DNA of 64,000 nt from contig NZ_SIRE01000020.1 of the NCBI RefSeq assembly GCF_004307995.1, positions 124,001-188,000 of the forward strand, written 5' to 3'. A model generated the notes under the pieces. It was not told the DNA's origin. It searched no databases and saw only the letters and a list, made by a program, of their open reading frames with translations. Source of the DNA: Paenibacillus thalictri. Lineage in GTDB: Bacteria > Bacillota > Bacilli > Paenibacillales > NBRC-103111. Position numbers and translations under genes: made by a program. Below are positions 35,244-43,216 of this stretch, in pieces (positions within the stretch are counted from its first letter, which is position 1; every line of letters begins with the position of its first letter).

Positions 35244-35639
35244 TCACTTTTCTGGAATTTGCGTTCGGGTAAGTGTTTTTTCTTTTTTCACAATAGTTTG
35301 CTCGTATCTGGAAATTTTGTCTTCCAGACGTTCCAGCACTTTTTTCATATCCTCCATTTTCGTTGCGAGCTGGCTGTGTTGATCGACCAGGAGTTCTTTT
35401 CTAGTCTCCAATGTGGCATCGCCCTGCTGAAAAAGATCGACATATTCAATCAATACTTCAACCGGAAGACCTGCTCCCCGCATGCATTTGATAAAATCCA
35501 CCCACTTGCAATCCTCAGCTGTATAATCTCTGATTCCGCTTTTATTGCGGTTCACTCGTGGAATAAGTCCGATTCTTTCATAATAACGGAGAGTATCATG
35601 GGACAAATTAAATTTTTCGCTTACTTCTGCTATCAGCAT
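35244..35639 (-). CDS. MerR-family transcriptional regulator, AdhR-like
   Basis: 131 residues: N-terminal MerR helix-turn-helix (MLIAEVSEKFNLSHDTLRYYERIGLIP), then a C-terminal coiled-coil dimerisation helix (QLATKMEDMKKVLERLEDKI). No cysteines in a metal-binding pattern, as in aldehyde- or stress-responsive AdhR-type members. It follows the aldo-keto reductase by 67 bases on the same strand; the promoter of that gene has the MerR-type spacing at 36735-36765, so autoregulation of both genes is likely. Confidence 0.9.
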   Translation of the reverse strand: MLIAEVSEKFNLSHDTLRYYERIGLIPRVNRNKSGIRDYTAEDCKWVDFIKCMRGAGLPVEVLIEYVDLFQQGDATLETRKELLVDQHSQLATKMEDMKKVLERLEDKISRYEQTIVKKEKTLTRTQIPEK

Positions 35640-35706
35640 GCAGCCGCAGCCTCCTCATTCGGATCAAGATCGTCCATAAGCGGATAGGGCGTTCTTGCCG
35701 TTTATG

Positions 35707-36687
35707 TCAAATGGCCCCGATAACCCGATGAGGAACATAAGGTTCTTCCAGTGAGGCGATTTCTTCGGGCGTCAGCTTGATCGAAAGTGCGGCTGCCGCA
35801 TCCTCGACATGAGACACTTTGGTAGCTCCGATTATGGGGGCCGTAACCGGCGTTTTCTGAAGCAGCCACGCAAGTGCGATGTGGCCTCGGGGAACGCCAT
35901 GTTTTTCGGCGATGGCTGCGACGCGCTCCACGATCAGCTTGTCTGTATTTGCAGTCGCATCGTATTTGGTTTTCTGGACCTGATCCGTTTCGGAACGGAG
36001 TGTCGTTTCCGACCAGTCACGCGTTAATCTGCCTGAGGCAAGAGGGCTGTACGGAATTACGCCGATTTTTTCTTCTCTGCAAAGCGGCAGCATCTCCCGC
36101 TCCTCTTCCCGGTATATGAGGTTTAAATGATTCTGCATGGAGATAAACCGGGTCCAGCCTCGTTTTTCAGCCGTATGCTGCGCCTTGAGAAACTGCCATG
36201 CGTACATAGCGGAAGCACCGATGTATCGTGCTTTCCCTGCTTTCACGACATCGTGCAAAGCTTCCATCGTTTCTTCAATCGGCGTATTGTAGTCCCAGCG
36301 GTGAATCTGATACAAGTCTACATAATCGGTGCCCAAACGCTTCAGACTTTTGTCTATTTCGCTCATGATTGCTTTCCGGGAAAGGCCGGCGCCATTCGGG
36401 CCTTGATGCATGCGGAAATGAACCTTGGTGGCCAGAACAATTTCATCGCGGTTGGCATACTCCTTAAGCAGCCGCCCGACAATTTCTTCGCTTGTTCCAT
36501 CCGAGTACACATTTGCCGTATCGAAAAAATTGATGCCAAGCTCCAATGCTTTTTTTATAATCGGGCGGCTGTTTTCCTCATCGAGCACCCATGGGTGCAC
36601 CCACCGCTCCGCCACCCCAAAGCTCATGCAGCCGAGACAAAGCCGGGATACGTCCAAGCCGCTATTTCCAAGCTTTACATAGTCCAT
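35707..36687 (-). CDS. Aldo/keto reductase
   Basis: 326 residues of the AKR superfamily: GNSGLDVSRLCLGCMSFG opening, catalytic Asp/Tyr in FFDTANVYSDG, Lys in VLATKVHF, His in YQIHRWD, and the NADPH-binding end TAPIIGATKVSHVED. Reduces aldehydes or ketones with NADPH. Cotranscribed with a MerR regulator, a usual pairing for aldehyde detoxification. Confidence 0.92.
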   Translation of the reverse strand: MDYVKLGNSGLDVSRLCLGCMSFGVAERWVHPWVLDEENSRPIIKKALELGINFFDTANVYSDGTSEEIVGRLLKEYANRDEIVLATKVHFRMHQGPNGAGLSRKAIMSEIDKSLKRLGTDYVDLYQIHRWDYNTPIEETMEALHDVVKAGKARYIGASAMYAWQFLKAQHTAEKRGWTRFISMQNHLNLIYREEEREMLPLCREEKIGVIPYSPLASGRLTRDWSETTLRSETDQVQKTKYDATANTDKLIVERVAAIAEKHGVPRGHIALAWLLQKTPVTAPIIGATKVSHVEDAAAALSIKLTPEEIASLEEPYVPHRVIGAI

Positions 36688-36734
36688 TGATCTTTCCTCG
36701 CTTTCGGTTAATTATCTATATTGCCTTCATAAGT

Positions 36735-36765
36735 AGTCTACTGTCTGGAGTTAACTCCAAGTCAA
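36735..36765 (-). promoter_or_regulatory. MerR-type promoter and operator of the aldo-keto reductase/MerR operon
   Basis: On the minus strand TTGACT (36760-36765), a 19-base spacer and TAGACT (36735-36740). The spacer holds the perfect dyad TGGAGTTAACTCCA (36746-36759). The over-long spacer with a dyad is the hallmark of MerR-activated promoters, where the regulator untwists the DNA. Confidence 0.8.
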
Positions 36766-36830
36766 GAGGCCCTATTTAATTTTTTGAAAAAGAGATTGCT
36801 TTTCATACAAACTGCGACTATGATATTAGT

Positions 36831-36847
36831 AATTGGTCAATCAATAA
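36831..36847 (+). promoter_or_regulatory. Probable operator upstream of the TetR gene
   Basis: AATTGGTCAATCAATAA lies 27 bases before the TetR start and recurs with one change before the epimerase gene (37423-37439). Confidence 0.65.
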
Positions 36848-36873
36848 CTAGAAAACGAAAGGAGCGCGACAAC

Positions 36874-37404
36874 ATGGCAAAAGGCGCTTCGACCTCAGCT
36901 AACCGCCGGACGGACATTGTTTCCGCGGCAATCGAAGTATTCGCCGAAATCGGCTATTACCGGGCCACAACGGCGCAGGTTGCGGAACGGGCGGCGATTT
37001 CCCAACCTTACGTTTATCGCTTTTTCGCCTCCAAAGAGTTGTTGTTGCTTGAAGCGCTGGAAGTGTCTTGGCAGCGTGTTTTGCAGGCATTTACACAGGT
37101 GAGACAGTCAGTGGCCCCCGAGCGCCTGGAGGAAGGTTTTATTATGGCTTATGAAGAAATCGCCCGGTCCCACCAAAATGAAATTTTGCTGCAGATGCAA
37201 GCCCAGACAATCCAAGAGGAGCCGATCCGCGAAGCGATGCGGCAGGGGATATCGCAGGTAAAACAGCTGGTTCTGGAAGCTTTTAAGCAAGCGGGCATGG
37301 AGGAACCGGAGGCAAGAACATCCGATTTTTTGGCAAGAGGCATGTTGTGTAACGTATCTATGGCGCTGGGGATGGATGACTTGATCGTAAAAAGAAAGCA
37401 ATAA
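36874..37404 (+). CDS. TetR/AcrR-family transcriptional regulator
   Basis: 176 residues: N-terminal TetR helix-turn-helix (RRTDIVSAAIEVFAEIGYYRATTAQVAERA, then QPYVYRFFASKELLL) and an all-helical ligand domain. ATG 36874 follows AAAGGAG. It precedes the epimerase-like gene by 58 bases on the same strand, and both have the same operator-like motif, so it probably represses itself and that gene. Confidence 0.9.
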   Translation: MAKGASTSANRRTDIVSAAIEVFAEIGYYRATTAQVAERAAISQPYVYRFFASKELLLLEALEVSWQRVLQAFTQVRQSVAPERLEEGFIMAYEEIARSHQNEILLQMQAQTIQEEPIREAMRQGISQVKQLVLEAFKQAGMEEPEARTSDFLARGMLCNVSMALGMDDLIVKRKQ

Positions 37405-37422
37405 ATTTTTTTCAGCATTTGT

Positions 37423-37439
37423 AATTGATCAATCAATAA
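37423..37439 (+). promoter_or_regulatory. Probable TetR operator upstream of the epimerase-like gene
   Basis: AATTGATCAATCAATAA, 16 of 17 bases identical to 36831-36847; contains the dyad ATTGATCAAT. Confidence 0.65.
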
Positions 37440-37462
37440 ATAAATAAAAAGGAGATGGCAAC

Positions 37463-38428
37463 ATGCAAAAAGCAATTGTTTTAGGTGCGACCGGCGGGGT
37501 AGGAAGTCCTTTGACTGAAGAATTGATTCGGCGCGGGATCGAGACGGTGGCATTTGGCCGATCGATGGCGAAGTTGGAGAAACTCGCCCAACAATTGGGG
37601 AATCCGCCGCTGCTGCGGCTTGAGGCGGGGGATGCTTTTGATGAGGAGCGACTTGTTCGCGCGGCTGCCGGGGCCGACGTTATTTTTCACAGTGCCAATA
37701 TGCCGTATCACGAAATGGAGACCCGTCTTCTGCCGCTTGGCGAAGCGGTGATGGGAGCGGCGGAGCGTCTGGAAGCCAAGGTGGTTGTTGTGGACGGGAT
37801 CTATCCGTACGGAAGAAGGACAACCGCCAAGGCTAATGAGGAGCATCCGAAATTTCCCCACACGAGGAAAGGAAAGGTCCGGCTTGCCTATGAAAAGCTG
37901 ATTTTTGACCCGCGCTGGCGCAAAGCCAAACCGCTGATTGTAAGGCTTCCCGATTATTACGGGCCTTCGGCTCAAGCGTCCTATCTATCCCCAACATTCG
38001 AAGCGATTGCCGCCGGTAAACCGGCTCCTTTTATCGGAACGATGAGCATTCCCCGCGAGTACGTTTATTTGCCCGATGCGGCACGTATGATCGTAACGAT
38101 TGCCGAACGTACTGATTCCTACGGCCAAAATTGGCACATCCCCGGTCCGGACGTTATCTCCGGGCATGAGCTGGTACGATATGCCAGGAAAGCAAGCGGA
38201 AAAAGCAAACCTGTCATTTCGCTCGGACGTTTGGCATTGTCGTTGGCGGGTCTGTTTCATCCGGTCATGAAAGAAGTCGTGGAGATGCTTTATTTGACCG
38301 AAGAGCCTTTCGTATTAAGCGGCGAGAAGTATGAACGGACATTTGGCGCGATCGGCTGGACACCGCACGAACAGGCCGTGTCGGATACGATACACAGCTT
38401 GATGCGGCGAAATGAACTCCCGTTTTGA
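37463..38428 (+). CDS. NAD(P)-dependent epimerase/dehydratase (atypical extended SDR)
   Basis: 321 residues. Rossmann loop VLGATGGVGSPLTEELIRRG at the N-terminus, GADVIFHSANMPYHEM, and an RLPDYYGPSAQ region. The classical YxxxK is replaced by AYEKL, which keeps Tyr and Lys two residues apart instead of four; so catalysis may differ or the protein may be a redox sensor or chaperone-type SDR. Next to a TetR gene with a shared operator motif. Substrate unknown. Confidence 0.8.
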   Translation: MQKAIVLGATGGVGSPLTEELIRRGIETVAFGRSMAKLEKLAQQLGNPPLLRLEAGDAFDEERLVRAAAGADVIFHSANMPYHEMETRLLPLGEAVMGAAERLEAKVVVVDGIYPYGRRTTAKANEEHPKFPHTRKGKVRLAYEKLIFDPRWRKAKPLIVRLPDYYGPSAQASYLSPTFEAIAAGKPAPFIGTMSIPREYVYLPDAARMIVTIAERTDSYGQNWHIPGPDVISGHELVRYARKASGKSKPVISLGRLALSLAGLFHPVMKEVVEMLYLTEEPFVLSGEKYERTFGAIGWTPHEQAVSDTIHSLMRRNELPF

Positions 38429-38508
38429 AAGGCCGGGACAACGGTGCCGACACGCAGCGGACTTTTCTGCCGTAAACTGCTATAAAGCAAGTAGGAGGAG
38501 GCGGCGGT

Positions 38509-38652
38509 ATGAAAGGGATGTGGAAGGAAGGTTTTAATGTAATTACCGGGAATAAAGATTTGCAGAAGATGTTCAAGGATATGGAGAAGCTGGCCAAAGA
38601 GATGGATACGCTTATGAAGAAGTCCGAAGAGCTGGGCAAAAAGAAGAAATGA
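38509..38652 (+). CDS. Small lysine-rich protein, 47 residues
   Basis: Reads MKGMWKEGFNVITGNKDL and continues as a charged, Lys/Glu-rich helix ending in KKKK. A strong ribosome binding site (GTAGGAGGAGG) lies about six bases upstream. No membrane segment or known domain. Sits between the epimerase-like gene and yunB. Too short for most gene finders; function unknown. Confidence 0.6.
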   Translation: MKGMWKEGFNVITGNKDLQKMFKDMEKLAKEMDTLMKKSEELGKKKK

Positions 38653-38771
38653 CCGGATTCCGTCTCCGGCCAAGAGAAGTACCACGGGCAGCAAACAAGC
38701 TGCTCTTCTTTTTTTGTACGGGTCCGCATAAGCTGTACCATATGTCTGTTAACGAGGATCAGGAGGTTGCC

Positions 38772-39530
38772 ATGTTCAGACGGCGATGGAAAAGCAAGCC
38801 GACCGGCGCAAAACATATCAAGCGTAATGTGTTTTTGGCGCTGCTGATTATGATGCTCTTTTCGCTGCAGTCGTTTATTTACATAGAAAAAAATCTGAAG
38901 CCGCCGCTCATGAATTTGGCAAAAATCCGCATCAAACAGATTGCCACGGAATCGATCAACCAGGCCATTATGGAGCGGATGACGGAGGCAGCGCATTATG
39001 ATAAGCTGATCGATTGGCGGACCGACAGCAACGGGAAAGTGACCGGCTTTTCGCTCAACTATGCGGAACATATGAAAATTACCGCGGAGACGATCTCTAC
39101 CGTGGAGAAGCTGCTGAAGGGACTTAAAGATATGCCTGAGCATATTCCGCTTGGTCAGGCTATGAACAGCGCCATTCTCGCATCGTTTGGCCCGGACATC
39201 CCGATCCGGCTTGTTCCCGCCGGAGCAGCCAAGGTTGACGTCAGCACCAGGCAGCAAAACGCCGGAATCAACATGGTGCAAGTTGAAGTTTACTTGCGTA
39301 TTATCGCCGAGGTGACGATTATCATTCCGTTTGACACCGAATCGGAGATTGTGGAAACGGAAGTGCCGATTTCGTATTCGCTTGTTGTCGGAGATGTGCC
39401 GACCTATTATTTTGACGGCAAAGGCAACCCTGTCGGAGGTACAGGAGGCATGCTCCCTCCGAATGTGTCGCTGCCGAATACTAACACTACGGCTCCCGCC
39501 AAGCCGGGAGATGCCGTGAAGAAGCCGTAG
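38772..39530 (+). CDS. yunB: Sporulation protein YunB
   Basis: About 252 residues, matching B. subtilis YunB length. One N-terminal membrane helix (VFLALLIMMLFSLQSFIYI) and the family core INQAIMERM ... PIRLVPAGAAKVDVST and VPISYSLVVGDVPTYYFDG. Required for normal spore formation in Bacillus, in the mother cell. ATG 38772 follows AGGAGG by five bases. Convergent with the lytH-like peptidase; in Bacillus yunB, lytH and lipA are also neighbours. Confidence 0.9.
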   Translation: MFRRRWKSKPTGAKHIKRNVFLALLIMMLFSLQSFIYIEKNLKPPLMNLAKIRIKQIATESINQAIMERMTEAAHYDKLIDWRTDSNGKVTGFSLNYAEHMKITAETISTVEKLLKGLKDMPEHIPLGQAMNSAILASFGPDIPIRLVPAGAAKVDVSTRQQNAGINMVQVEVYLRIIAEVTIIIPFDTESEIVETEVPISYSLVVGDVPTYYFDGKGNPVGGTGGMLPPNVSLPNTNTTAPAKPGDAVKKP

Positions 39531-39547
39531 GATTGACATAGTAAATA

Positions 39548-39595
39548 AAAAGAGTCTTGACCGCCCTCAAGCAAACGGTTAAGGCTCTTTTTTCA
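39548..39595. terminator. Bidirectional terminator between yunB and the lytH-like gene
   Basis: AAGAGTCTTGACCG pairs with CGGTTAAGGCTCTT (imperfect), with A residues before and a T run after, so it can serve both convergent genes. Confidence 0.75.
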
Positions 39596-39604
39596 GTTAA
39601 CCGA

Positions 39605-40621
39605 TTACGATTTGCCGCGGCGCCGCTCCTCGCGTTCCCATTTTTTTAAATGGGGATAGGGGTCAAACGACCAGTCGGACAATCCGTTGTCCCGGTACAG
39701 TCCGTAATGCAGGTGGGGCGGAAATTTGCCCGAGGTGCCCGGTTTGCCGTAACCGGAGCTGCCGACCCGTCCGATAATTTGACCCGGTTTGACGATATCT
39801 CCTTCTTTTAAACCTTTGCTGAATCCCGAGAGATGAGCGAAGTAATGGTATACATTGTTCAGGTCGCGAATGCCGACCCGCCACCCCCCGTACGGATTCC
39901 AGCCCATGACCTCGACGACGCCAAAAGCAGCGCTGCGCACTGGGACGCCGTACCCCGCAAAAATATCGGTACCCTCGTGGATCCGGTAACCTCCCCAGCC
40001 CCGGCTTGCCCCCCATGTGCTGCGATAGGTATAGTCGCTTTTCAGCGGCATGACAAACGTATGCTCATGCAGTTCCAGTGTATCGAATTGGGAATACAGT
40101 TTGGCAAACTGCTCGACCCGCTGCACACTTCTCGTATTTTGGTAGTAGTTCCATAAGCCGATTCGCAAGTCCTCGTTCACGGAACCGTTTTTCAGCAGCA
40201 GAGAAGCCATTGAATACAAAATATCCTCGTCGTTGTTCCGATCGGCCAGCCCGTCCCCCGAGCCGTCCCTCCCCAGTCCGTTAAATAACGAGATGGAGGT
40301 GACGTTCTGGTCTGCATGGTCCGGATTCATCATGCCGCACCATTGCAGCTCGCTGAAATAAATCGAAACGTTTTTGCCGCCGATCGGTCTTTTTTTCGCT
40401 AGCCCGATCGTACGCTCATATTGGTCGATAGCGGCTAAATAATACCAGGGAATTCCGGTTAAAGTTCCTACTTTATCGAACAATACTTTACGCTCGGCAA
40501 ACGTTTTTTTCATATCGGCCGCGGCTCCTTGCGCATGGGCGGCGGGAGCGGGCAGCAGCGAAAGCGGCAGCAGGCCGCATAACATCATGGCGGTAAGGGA
40601 GCGCAGCCATCCGACTCTCAT
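39605..40621 (-). CDS. lytH: M23-family peptidase, LytH-like
   Basis: 338 residues: Sec signal peptide (MRVGWLRSLTAMMLCGLLPL ... AHAQ), a middle helical domain, and an M23 domain with zinc ligands in HEGTDIF (with its preceding GYRIHEG), and HLHYGLY. B. subtilis LytH is an L-Ala-D-Glu peptidase that trims spore cortex peptidoglycan; the position beside yunB and near lipA supports the assignment. Start ATG follows AAGGAGG. Confidence 0.85.
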   Translation of the reverse strand: MRVGWLRSLTAMMLCGLLPLSLLPAPAAHAQGAAADMKKTFAERKVLFDKVGTLTGIPWYYLAAIDQYERTIGLAKKRPIGGKNVSIYFSELQWCGMMNPDHADQNVTSISLFNGLGRDGSGDGLADRNNDEDILYSMASLLLKNGSVNEDLRIGLWNYYQNTRSVQRVEQFAKLYSQFDTLELHEHTFVMPLKSDYTYRSTWGASRGWGGYRIHEGTDIFAGYGVPVRSAAFGVVEVMGWNPYGGWRVGIRDLNNVYHYFAHLSGFSKGLKEGDIVKPGQIIGRVGSSGYGKPGTSGKFPPHLHYGLYRDNGLSDWSFDPYPHLKKWEREERRRGKS

Positions 40622-40833
40622 TAACGGTGACCTCCTTCATCCTTGCTTCTATCCCGCAAATTCGCGGAATTTGCGGTTATTCCGTGACGACCGCACGGAT
40701 ATAAGCGTCTTGTTTTAGGATGTATTGCGCCGCGTTTTTTTATCCAATAGTTAGGCGGGCCGGCTTTAAGATTTCGCCGGAACTTCCGCCGCGGCGGCAT
40801 GCTGATCTTGCTTCCGGATGATTAGCCGGATTA

Positions 40834-40842
40834 TGGTATAAT
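40834..40842 (+). promoter_or_regulatory. Extended -10 promoter of larC2
   Basis: TGGTATAAT, an extended -10 element about 60 bases before the larC2 start; no good -35 at 17 bases. It lies in the 282-base gap between the divergent lytH-like and larC2 genes, where nothing else is evident. Confidence 0.55.
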
Positions 40843-40903
40843 ATTGGCATTATTGGCGAAACCGGTTTCCGTGTGGAAAGCCTTAAAGGAGGGAGGGTTT
40901 CAG

Positions 40904-41377
40904 ATGAGCTTTGACCATCGGGACGAGCATATAGACGATGACATGCTTGTCATTCAAGCAAATATTGACGATATGAACCCGGAGTTTTGCTCGCCGGTCA
41001 GCGACAGGTTGTTCGCGGCAGGGGCAAACGACGTGTATTGGATTCCCATTATTATGAAAAAGGGCCGTCCCGGCATTATGCTGAACGTCTTGGTGCAAGC
41101 GGATAAGCTGGAAGCGATGGAACAGGTTATTTTTACCGAAACGACGACATTGGGATTGCGGTATATGAGGGCGTCATGCCATCGGCTGGGCAGAGCATTT
41201 TATAACGTGGAGACACCATGGGGACCCATCTCGGTTAAGGCCGGATTTTATAAAGGGGAGCTGGTTCAGTACGCTCCGGAATTCAAGGACTGCGAGCGGG
41301 CCGCTCAACAGCATGGGATCCCGCTAAAAAGGGTGTATGAGGAAGTGAGGGCGCAATTTTTGCAGCAGCGGTCATAG
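40904..41377 (+). CDS. larC2: LarC C-terminal domain protein (LarC2), nickel-pincer cofactor synthesis
   Basis: 157 residues corresponding to the C-terminal part of LarC (DUF111): VIQANIDDMNPEFCSPVSDRLF, then DVYWIPIIMKKGRPG and FTETTTLGLRY are hallmark LarC2 motifs. LarC inserts nickel into the pyridinium dithiocarboxylate cofactor in a CTP-dependent step. In Lactobacillus plantarum LarC1 and LarC2 come from one locus by programmed frameshift; here the C-terminal part is a stand-alone gene on the opposite strand to larC1. ATG 40904 follows GGAGGGAGGG. In-frame ATG 40844 is also open but has no good RBS. Confidence 0.88.
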   Translation: MSFDHRDEHIDDDMLVIQANIDDMNPEFCSPVSDRLFAAGANDVYWIPIIMKKGRPGIMLNVLVQADKLEAMEQVIFTETTTLGLRYMRASCHRLGRAFYNVETPWGPISVKAGFYKGELVQYAPEFKDCERAAQQHGIPLKRVYEEVRAQFLQQRS

Positions 41378-41475
41378 CTATTCCTTAACCTGCGGTAGGG
41401 CTTCAAAATTCATCCAGCACCAAATCTGGGCGCCTGCATATGCTGAAGTATAATTTAGGGAGGTGCCCATAAATC

Positions 41476-41793
41476 ATGATGAATAATCCGTATATGACAG
41501 CCGGCCAACCGGTTTATCAACTCGAACCCGAAAAGGCTGACTGGCTTAAACAACTGCACGGAGAAGCTTTTGACAGCTGCTCGAAGCATATCGGCAAATA
41601 TGTGCGTGTCTTAACGATTACCGGCATGCAGGTCGAAGGCACAATTGTTCATGTCGATCCGACACATGTGTATATCCAGGTTAGCCAAGGGCAAGGATAT
41701 CCGCAAATGAACCGGGCGTTTAATCCGTTTTTTTACAACGATATTATTTTGCCGTTGGTGCTTTACAACCTGCTTGTCATCTCGCTGCTTTAA
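41476..41793 (+). CDS. Small conserved-type protein with a possible SH3/Sm-like core, unknown
   Basis: 105 residues. The middle reads GKYVRVLTITGMQVEGTIVHV and DPTHVYIQVS, a beta-strand pattern like DUF2642/Hfq-like small folds; the C-terminus is hydrophobic (IILPLVLYNLLVISLL). Start after GGGAGGTGCCC. Followed by a strong terminator. Family assignment is tentative; Bacillus relatives of this type are spore or envelope associated. Confidence 0.6.
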   Translation: MMNNPYMTAGQPVYQLEPEKADWLKQLHGEAFDSCSKHIGKYVRVLTITGMQVEGTIVHVDPTHVYIQVSQGQGYPQMNRAFNPFFYNDIILPLVLYNLLVISLL

Positions 41794-41814
41794 AGCAGGG
41801 GAAACCCAAATAGC

Positions 41815-41882
41815 AACGACCCCGTTCCTTAAGATAAGGACTTCGTTTCCGAAGCGCTTATCCAAGGGGCGGGGTCGTTTTT
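41815..41882 (+). terminator. Strong rho-independent terminator
   Basis: AACGACCCCG (41815-41824) pairs with CGGGGTCGTT (41870-41879), with an inner AAGATAAGGA ... TTATCC arm, and ends in T5. It lies between the plus-strand small gene and convergent larC1. Confidence 0.8.
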
Positions 41883-41940
41883 GCAGCCTAGACAACGGCC
41901 GGGTTCTGTTTGTTTTTCTTCCCGGCTCGGGACATTCGGA

Positions 41941-43209
41941 TCAATGAGGATGAGAATGTCCGTGCAGGTGTGGAAGGTCTTCGTTGGCAGCTTGTGATTT
42001 AAGCGTGTCGCTGTCGTGCAAATGCGGCTTGTGGCCGTCATGATCGTGCGCATGATGGTCGTGCTGATGCCCGTGATCGTGGCCGTGCGCATGATGGTCA
42101 TGCTCGTGCTCGTGATGATCGTGGCTGTGCGCATGATGGTCATGCTCATGCCCGTGATCGTGGCTGTGCGCATGATGGTCATGCTCATGCCCGTGATCGT
42201 GGCTGTGCGCATGATGGTCATGCTCATGCCCGTGATCGTGGCTGTGCGTATGGTGGTCGTGCTCATGCCCGTGATCGTGGCTGTGCGTATGATGGTCATG
42301 CTCATGCCCGTGATCGTGGCTGTGTTCATGATGGTCATGGTCGTGCCCGTGGTGATCGTGGCTGTGTGCATGATGGTCATGCTCATGTCCATGGTGATGG
42401 TGATGATTGTCATGGGCATGGTGATGATCGTGCGCATGAAGCAAGTTGTCCTGCTGTACTTGCCATTTGCTCATCAGCGGATCGGATTGCCCGACGACGA
42501 TGCGAAGCACATTCGGCTGGGTGGGCAGGTCGCGCGTGCCGGCCCCGTAGCCGATCGTCTCGACGATCATCGGCGGGATGCCACGCGAGAATTCATCGAC
42601 CAGCCCGGCAATGATGCCCGCCCCGGTCGGTGTCGTCATCTCCAGCGTATACGGAGTTGGTGCGATCGGCAATCCTCTCATCATCTCCAGCGTTGCCGGA
42701 GCCGGGACCGGATATAATCCGTGATCGCACTTCACCGTGCCGGAGCCAAGCGGAACCGGTGAGGCGATAATTTTCTCGACATTCAAGGAATCGATCGCAA
42801 GGGCGACGCCGATAACGTCAACGATGGAATCGATGGCGCCAACCTCATGAAAATGCACCTTATCGATGGGGATATTATGAATCTTAGCTTCGGCTACGGC
42901 AATCTTATCGAAAATCGCCAAGGAGAGCGCAATGACGCGTTCGTTAAATCCGGACTCATTGATGTATTTGACAATTTCGCTATAATGGCGGTGAAGTGTC
43001 GGCGTCGCTCCGGGTTCTTGCAGCACGTCCATTTTCAATGCGGAGATGCCGCGTTTGTTGACCCGTTTCCAGCCCAGCGAAAAGGGCTCGACTTTGATTT
43101 TGGCAAGCTCGGACTCGACGTAATCCCGGTCCGCACCGGCATCGACCAAAGCGGCGAGTGTCATATCGCCGCTGATGCCGGAAAAGCAGTCCATGTACAG
43201 AACTCTCAT
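41941..43209 (-). CDS. larC1: LarC1, nickel-pincer cofactor biosynthesis protein with a long His-rich tail
   Basis: 422 residues. Residues 1-257 are the LarC N-terminal domain: YMDCFSGISGDMTLAALVDAG, HFHEVGAIDSIVDVIG, and TPTGAGIIAGL. From about residue 258 the protein is a histidine tail: six near-identical 13-residue units HGHEHDHH(A/T)HSHD plus degenerate ones, about 80 His in 165 residues, ending HLHGHSHPH. The normal LarC C-terminal domain is absent and is encoded separately at 40904-41377. The tail should bind several nickel ions, as a store or donor for the insertion reaction. Starts 7 bases after larB. Confidence 0.9.
   Translation of the reverse strand: MRVLYMDCFSGISGDMTLAALVDAGADRDYVESELAKIKVEPFSLGWKRVNKRGISALKMDVLQEPGATPTLHRHYSEIVKYINESGFNERVIALSLAIFDKIAVAEAKIHNIPIDKVHFHEVGAIDSIVDVIGVALAIDSLNVEKIIASPVPLGSGTVKCDHGLYPVPAPATLEMMRGLPIAPTPYTLEMTTPTGAGIIAGLVDEFSRGIPPMIVETIGYGAGTRDLPTQPNVLRIVVGQSDPLMSKWQVQQDNLLHAHDHHHAHDNHHHHHGHEHDHHAHSHDHHGHDHDHHEHSHDHGHEHDHHTHSHDHGHEHDHHTHSHDHGHEHDHHAHSHDHGHEHDHHAHSHDHGHEHDHHAHSHDHHEHEHDHHAHGHDHGHQHDHHAHDHDGHKPHLHDSDTLKSQAANEDLPHLHGHSHPH
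42060..42405. repeat. 39-bp coding tandem repeats in larC1
   Basis: Tandem 39-base units encode the 13-residue His-rich repeat. Unit copies are nearly identical in DNA, which suggests recent expansion by slippage or recombination and predicts length variation between strains. Boundaries are approximate. Confidence 0.85.
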
Positions 43210-43216
43210 GTTATCC

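Noticed and set aside
41829..42437. Open frames overlapping larC1 in other frames, Met/Thr/Ile- or Val/Met-rich
   Set aside because: They are by-products of the 39-base His-codon repeats; no start sites with ribosome binding sequences and no domain.
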